Source: JBEEMU01 sp043778315 (lineage in GTDB: Bacteria > Bacteroidota > Bacteroidia > Chitinophagales > Saprospiraceae). From it: a DNA stretch of 9,701 bases. Position numbers and translations under genes: made by a program. The notes beneath the pieces are model-generated. The model had not been told where the DNA came from, did no database searches, and saw only the letters and a list, made by a program, of their open reading frames with translations. Position 1 is the stretch's first letter. Each line of letters starts with the position of its first letter. The stretch lies in contig JAYWGJ010000053.1 of assembly GCA_043778315.1 (NCBI GenBank), positions 1 to 9,701 of the forward strand, given 5' to 3'. Positions 5,965-9,701 of this stretch are shown here, one piece after another.

Positions 5965-6954
5965 TTATCTAACCTCTATTTTTCCTGCGCCGATAACCTG
6001 CATATCCGACTGTTGTATATCGTAATAATACATACCGCTATTGAGCGAACTAATATCAATTTCGTTAGTTAAAGTATTGTCAATCAATGGTTTAGTTGTC
6101 ACTAATTTACCATCATAAGTAAAAAATCGAATGCTCGCCGCTTGCAAATTTCTACCCAATTCTACGGTCAATTTACTAGTAGCAGGGTTCGGGAACGTGC
6201 GCACTGTCACCATATTATTGAGCGACATCGCTACGCCCGTAGGCAACAAAAGGTCGTTATTATCCGAGTACATCGTGCTGCCTTCTTGCGGTGCTTGCAG
6301 GTTTTCCGCGCCCGCGCTCGACGTAATTACTACCGTGATAGAGTCGGGCGTATTCGTGTTGCTGTAATCAAAAGGAATATCGAACTGCGTCCAAGCGGTC
6401 ACGGCTACGCCCGTTTTATTTATCATTCGTGCCAAACCGACTTGCTCCGACAAACCCGTAGCAGCATTAAATTTGGTGAGTTTGGCATACGCCAAACAAG
6501 AATCGCCGTTTACACCCGTGTATTTGTACCAACCCGTGAAGCGGTCGGGACGCGCAGTAAAAGGAACGCCGAGCTTTGCACTTTTGGTCGGATTACTCAA
6601 ATTGAAAACAAATTTGCCTGTAAAAACAGTTCCTGCCGACTTGACACCAAAAATTTTGACCGTTTTCAATTTCGCAGAATAAGTGCCGTTTTGTACATTT
6701 CCTGCGCCACTTTCTTTGGCTACGGGCGCAGGATTACTCCCAAATGCGACATCTAATGCTGGGTTTGGCGTTGCCCAAACGCCGCCCGACGGCTCGTCGT
6801 ATTTGCCCGAAGTAGCTGCCGTCCACTGCTCCCAACCGAAATTAGCGAGTGTACTTTGTGCGGTTAAGCTGTCGCTTGTCGCTAATAAAATTATTGCGCT
6901 ACTTGCTACCAATGTGGATAACTTTGTAGATAATTTTGTAAATAAAAAATTCAT
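5965..6954 (-). CDS. Secreted PCMD-domain protein with T9SS type A sorting domain
   Basis: Function unknown. The 329-residue protein has a Sec signal peptide (basic then hydrophobic, about 5-33, likely cleaved after TAQ at 31-33). The central region (about 37-235) resembles the putative carbohydrate metabolism domain PCMD: a GKFVFN and PFTARPDRFTGWYKY core, a conserved SCLAYAKL strand, WTQFDIPFDY, and a terminal GSTMYSDN. A Por-secretion/T9SS type A C-terminal domain follows (about 252-329: FPNPATSKLTVEL, DISSLNSGMYYY, then a basic C-terminus), which sends such proteins through the type IX system to the surface or medium. The PCMD assignment is by remembered pattern and less sure than the secretion signals. 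The PCMD fold is beta-sandwich-like and may bind glycans. It appears monocistronic, flanked by two terminator hairpins. Confidence 0.85.
   Translation of the reverse strand: MNFLFTKLSTKLSTLVASSAIILLATSDSLTAQSTLANFGWEQWTAATSGKYDEPSGGVWATPNPALDVAFGSNPAPVAKESGAGNVQNGTYSAKLKTVKIFGVKSAGTVFTGKFVFNLSNPTKSAKLGVPFTARPDRFTGWYKYTGVNGDSCLAYAKLTKFNAATGLSEQVGLARMINKTGVAVTAWTQFDIPFDYSNTNTPDSITVVITSSAGAENLQAPQEGSTMYSDNNDLLLPTGVAMSLNNMVTVRTFPNPATSKLTVELGRNLQAASIRFFTYDGKLVTTKPLIDNTLTNEIDISSLNSGMYYYDIQQSDMQVIGAGKIEVR
6913..6948. repeat. Three degenerate 12-bp tandem units inside the signal-peptide codons
   Basis: Units start at 6913, 6925 and 6937 on the plus strand and begin TGTGGATAA, TGTAGATAA and TGTAAATAA. 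On the coding (minus) strand they give the repeated KLST residues of the signal peptide. The first unit, read on the minus strand, equals the DnaA-box consensus TTATCCACA; the other two differ by one and two bases. The simplest reading is a small in-frame duplication in a tolerant signal peptide. Confidence 0.5.
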
Positions 6955-7060
6955 AAGCTAAATTATTGGATAAAAATTAAATGAAATATTTTTGTTTATA
7001 ACGATTATGTTAATTGAAATGTTGTATTTTTTATTGTAAATTTTGAATTTCAATAAACCA

Positions 7061-7096
7061 AAAAGCACTTACAAACTCGGGTTTGCAGGTGCTTTT
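7061..7096 (-). terminator. Intrinsic terminator of the aldehyde dehydrogenase gene
   Basis: A 16-bp stem (7061-7076 with 7081-7096) closes a TCGG loop, with one mismatch and one wobble pair (7071/7086 and 7069/7088). T-rich sequence follows on both strands. It lies 60 bp beyond the dehydrogenase stop codon and upstream of the T9SS gene, so it probably separates their transcripts. The rest of the 202-bp intergenic region (6955-7156) is AT-rich, and I see no convincing promoter in it. Confidence 0.72.
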
Positions 7097-7156
7097 TGAT
7101 TATATTTTTTGATTACATTATAAAAATATTAATACGTTTATAAATATTTTATTTTT

Positions 7157-8689
7157 TTACAATTCAAACTTGATACCTTGTGCAAGTGGCAAAGTAGTAG
7201 AGTAATTGATGGTGTTTGTTTGTCGGCGCATATACGCTTTCCAACTGTCCGAACCGCTTTCGCGACCGCCGCCCGTTTCTTTTTCGCCGCCAAATGCGCC
7301 GCCGATTTCCGCGCCGCTCGTACCGATATTGACATTTGCGATGCCGCAATCCGAACCTGCTACCGAAAGAAAAAGCTCTGCTTCGCGCAAATTATTGGTC
7401 ATAATCGCCGACGAAAGACCTTGTGGAACATCGTTTTGCATCGCAATTGCTTCATCTAAGGTCGAGTATTTCATCAAATAAACGATTGGCGCGAAGGTTT
7501 CGTGTTGCACAATAGCAAAATCATTTTTTGCCTCAATCATACACGGCTTCACATAGCAACCGCTTTCGTAGCCCGCGCCTTCCAAAACGCCGCCTTCCAC
7601 CAAAACCGTTCCGCCTTCTGCTTTTGCTTGCGCAATCGCATGGAGGTACATCGCTACCGCATCTTTATCGATAAGCGGTCCGACGTGATTATTGCTGTCG
7701 AGCGGGTTGCCGATACGGAGTTGCGTGTATGCTTTTGCTATCGCATTCTTCACCGTTTCGTACTGACTTTCGTGTATAATCAAGCGCCGCGTCGTTGTGC
7801 AACGCTGACCTGCCGTACCGACCGCGCCAAAAACTGCGCCAGGAACTACGATTTTCAAATCCGCCGATTCGGTAATAATAATCGCATTATTTCCACCCAA
7901 CTCTAAAAGGGTTCTGCCTAAGCGACCGCTCACGGCTTGCGCCACTATTTTACCCATGCGCGTACTGCCCGTAGCAGAAATTAACGGCACACGTTTATCC
8001 TCCGACATCAACGCGCCGATACCGCTATCTCCTGTTACAATACAAGAAACCCCTTCGGGTAAGTTATTGTTTTTCAATACGTTATGAAATATTTTTTGGC
8101 AAGCGACCGAGCAAAGCGGCGTTTTTTCGCTGCCTTTCCAAATACATACATCGCCACAAACCAAGGCAATCATCGCGTTCCACGACCACACCGCAACAGG
8201 GAAATTGAAGGCGGAAATAATGCCGACGATACCGACAGGGTGCCATTGCTCATACATACGGTGCAGTTCGCGCTCCGAGTGCATCGTTAAGCCGTACAAT
8301 TGTCGCGACAAGCCGACCGCAAAATCACAAATATCAATCATTTCTTGTACTTCGCCCAAGCCTTCTTGTAGGCTTTTGCCCATTTCGTAGCTCACAAGTT
8401 GCCCGAGTTCGTATTTGTTATTGCGCAAAGCGTCGCCATATTGACGTACTATTTCGCCGCGTTTTGGTGCGGGCATCATGCGCCATTGCTTGAAAGCGGC
8501 TTCGGCGGTACGGACTACTTGCTCGTATTCGGCAGGCGTAGTAACCGTGACTTCGCCTATTTTTTTGCCATCAACGGGCGAGTAAGAAACGATAGTTTCG
8601 TGTCCTGCCGAAGCTATCCACTCGCAGCCTGTACTCGTACCTGATTGCGTTCCCGCCAAGCCGAGTTTGCCTAAAAAATCTGTATTCAT
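7157..8689 (-). CDS. ALDH7-family aldehyde dehydrogenase (antiquitin-like)
   Basis: This is an NAD(P)-dependent aldehyde dehydrogenase of 510 residues. Catalytic positions are Asn162 in AFNFP, Lys185 in WKGS, Glu263 in LELGG and the nucleophile Cys297 in GQRC. The C-terminal stretch from GTSGAEIGGAFGGEK (456-470) through GGGRESGSDSWKAYMRRQ (473-490) and PLAQGIKF (501-508) is diagnostic of ALDH7. That family includes alpha-aminoadipic semialdehyde dehydrogenase (antiquitin, bacterial AmaB/Pcd), which oxidises the lysine-catabolism intermediate aminoadipate semialdehyde. ALDH7 members also act on other aldehydes, and no lysine-catabolism gene is adjacent, so substrate is inferred. The ATG at 8689 has an AT-rich leader without a Shine-Dalgarno. 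The gene starts 65 bp after the spt-like gene in the same direction, and could be co-transcribed or have its own promoter. Confidence 0.92.
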   Translation of the reverse strand: MNTDFLGKLGLAGTQSGTSTGCEWIASAGHETIVSYSPVDGKKIGEVTVTTPAEYEQVVRTAEAAFKQWRMMPAPKRGEIVRQYGDALRNNKYELGQLVSYEMGKSLQEGLGEVQEMIDICDFAVGLSRQLYGLTMHSERELHRMYEQWHPVGIVGIISAFNFPVAVWSWNAMIALVCGDVCIWKGSEKTPLCSVACQKIFHNVLKNNNLPEGVSCIVTGDSGIGALMSEDKRVPLISATGSTRMGKIVAQAVSGRLGRTLLELGGNNAIIITESADLKIVVPGAVFGAVGTAGQRCTTTRRLIIHESQYETVKNAIAKAYTQLRIGNPLDSNNHVGPLIDKDAVAMYLHAIAQAKAEGGTVLVEGGVLEGAGYESGCYVKPCMIEAKNDFAIVQHETFAPIVYLMKYSTLDEAIAMQNDVPQGLSSAIMTNNLREAELFLSVAGSDCGIANVNIGTSGAEIGGAFGGEKETGGGRESGSDSWKAYMRRQTNTINYSTTLPLAQGIKFEL

Positions 8690-8716
8690 TTTGTTTGTAC
8701 TCTAAAAAAATAATAT

Positions 8717-8726
8717 AAAGTGTAAC
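8717..8726 (-). promoter_or_regulatory. GTTACACTTT motif upstream of the dehydrogenase
   Basis: The same ten bases, in the same orientation relative to the downstream start codon, occur 14 bases before the Nfu start (5242-5251, plus strand) and 27 bases before the dehydrogenase start here. TACACTTT within it matches four of the six fixed bases of the Bacteroidota -7 element TAnnTTTG. For the Nfu copy a TTTG lies 22 bases upstream (5218-5221); I see no such partner for this copy. Either weak promoter elements or chance. Confidence 0.2.
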
Positions 8727-8754
8727 TTTTTTTGTTTTTAATAATTATTTATAA

Positions 8755-9701
8755 CTATATGATACCCAATTGTTTACCCGCTTTTTTGTAGATTTCCAAT
8801 ACTTGGTCTAAGTGATGGTCTTCGTGCGTAGCCATAAACGAATTGCGCATCATAGCGTGATTTGGTGGCGTTGCAGGCGAAATAAATACGTTTACAAAAA
8901 CGCCACTATCATATAAATTTTTCCATAATTTAAATGCTTTTTCATCGTCGTAAATCATCACGGGGACGATAGCCGTGCGCCCTTGTTTTACATCATAACC
9001 CATTTCGGTCAAGCCGCGACGTACTTTTTCGGCATTGCCAACTACTTTTGTCACTAATTCGGGTTGCGCCTCGAGTACATCTAAGGCTGCTAATGCTGCC
9101 GCTACCGACGCAGGCGTAGGCGACGCGCTGAAAATAAGCGACGTAGAAAAATGTTTTAGGTAATTGATAACGCGCTCACTGCCCACCACAAAACCGCCGA
9201 TTGACGCTAAGGTTTTGGAGAACGTACAAACGGTAAGGTCTATTTCGTCGGTCAAGCCAAATTCGCTCGCCGTTCCGCGACCGCCTTCGCCTATCACACC
9301 AAAAGAGTGCGCATCATCGACTATCACTTGCGCGCCGTATTCTTTTGCTACCTTATTGAGTTCGGCAAGATTGGCTATTTCGCCAAAAGTACTAAACACG
9401 CCATCTGTCACAATTAATTTACACGCCTCTTCGGGTAAATTACTGATGCGTTTGCGCAGGTCGTCCATATCGTTGTGCTTATAGCGCACAATTTCCGTGC
9501 CCATCATGCCGCGCACAATCATATTGCCCGTGACGATGCTCGCGTGATTGTCGCGGTCGGAAAGAATATAGTCGCCACGACCAATAAGCGGCGTGATAAC
9601 GCCCTGCCCTGATTGAAAACCCGTCGTAAAAAGCAGCGCGGATTCTCTACCCATAAACTTAGCGATACGCACCTCCATTTCTTCGTGAATATCGATAGTT
9701 C
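8755..9701 (-). CDS. spt: Serine palmitoyltransferase-like alpha-oxoamine synthase (N-terminus cut off)
   Basis: This is a PLP enzyme of the alpha-oxoamine synthase family. The best fit is serine palmitoyltransferase, which condenses L-serine with an acyl-CoA to 3-ketosphinganine, the first step of sphingolipid synthesis in Bacteroidota. The frame stays open to the right edge (TIDIHEEME at the cut), so about 80 N-terminal residues are missing. Counting from the Met at 9678: NHAS at 44-47, the RYKHND segment at 65-70, VDDAHSFG at 120-127 with the PLP Asp and the following His, and the Schiff-base lysine in TFSKTLASIGG (Lys155). IFSASPTPA (182-190) and SFMATHEDHHLDQ (280-292) match serine palmitoyltransferases as I recall them, better than 2-amino-3-ketobutyrate CoA ligase (Kbl). 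BioF and Kbl remain alternatives. Confidence 0.82.
   Translation of the reverse strand, partial: TIDIHEEMEVRIAKFMGRESALLFTTGFQSGQGVITPLIGRGDYILSDRDNHASIVTGNMIVRGMMGTEIVRYKHNDMDDLRKRISNLPEEACKLIVTDGVFSTFGEIANLAELNKVAKEYGAQVIVDDAHSFGVIGEGGRGTASEFGLTDEIDLTVCTFSKTLASIGGFVVGSERVINYLKHFSTSLIFSASPTPASVAAALAALDVLEAQPELVTKVVGNAEKVRRGLTEMGYDVKQGRTAIVPVMIYDDEKAFKLWKNLYDSGVFVNVFISPATPPNHAMMRNSFMATHEDHHLDQVLEIYKKAGKQLGII

Noticed and set aside
6142..6756. A 204-codon plus-strand open frame antisense to the secreted PCMD protein
   Set aside because: It is very rich in Arg, Cys and His with no domain and lies entirely opposite a convincing signal-peptide plus sorting-domain gene.
6913..6945. A chromosomal replication origin, suggested by the DnaA-box-like sequences
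   Set aside because: Only one perfect box is present, the boxes sit inside a coding region, and there is no dnaA, dnaN, gidA or AT-rich unwinding cluster nearby.
1..9701. A CRISPR array, phage, toxin-antitoxin or defence system
   Set aside because: There are no regularly spaced repeats, integrase, transposase, nuclease/helicase pairs or small toxin-like genes; nearly all space is taken by recognisable core genes.

Overview
This window is an ordinary chromosomal stretch from a member of the Bacteroidota, probably from the Cytophagia/Chitinophagia/Saprospiria side of the phylum. The evidence is an exported protein with a type IX secretion (T9SS) C-terminal sorting domain, an apparent bacterial serine palmitoyltransferase (sphingolipid synthesis), a YbeY and a TrmB with Bacteroidota-like sequence details, AT-rich leaders without Shine-Dalgarno sequences, and a promoter candidate close to the TTG-N20-TAnnTTTG pattern. 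Species cannot be named from the sequence alone.

Layout. Positions 1-118 hold an imperfect inverted repeat of about 118 bp, in register from its ends to its centre, which looks like a small dispersed palindromic or MITE-like element. From 5113 down to 140, all on the minus strand and tightly packed, run trmB, an O-antigen-ligase/polymerase-family membrane protein, gatC, a LolD/MacB-type ABC ATPase, ybeY and a phosphoglucomutase/phosphomannomutase. Gaps are -4, 15, 23, 56 and 36 bp, so a single operon is likely. A 152-bp divergent region (5114-5265) separates this block from a plus-strand Nfu-type Fe-S carrier (5266-5859). A strong bidirectional terminator hairpin follows (5897-5939). Next, on the minus strand, come a secreted PCMD-domain protein with a T9SS signal (5965-6954), a second hairpin (7061-7096), an ALDH7-family (antiquitin-like) aldehyde dehydrogenase (7157-8689) and the C-terminal three quarters of a serine palmitoyltransferase-like alpha-oxoamine synthase (8755 to the right edge).

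How the genes relate. The six-gene block mixes translation functions (tRNA m7G46 methylation, the transamidosome subunit GatC, rRNA maturation by YbeY) with envelope functions (an O-antigen ligase-like protein, an ABC ATPase whose permease is not here, and a hexose-phosphate mutase that could supply sugar nucleotides). The right-hand block concerns the cell surface (sphingolipids, a T9SS cargo) and aldehyde or lysine catabolism. I found no phage, transposase, CRISPR array, defence genes, tRNA or rRNA. No stretch longer than about 300 bases lacks a gene. No clearly new system is visible; the best leads are the left-edge palindrome, the O-antigen ligase inside a housekeeping operon, and the secreted PCMD protein.
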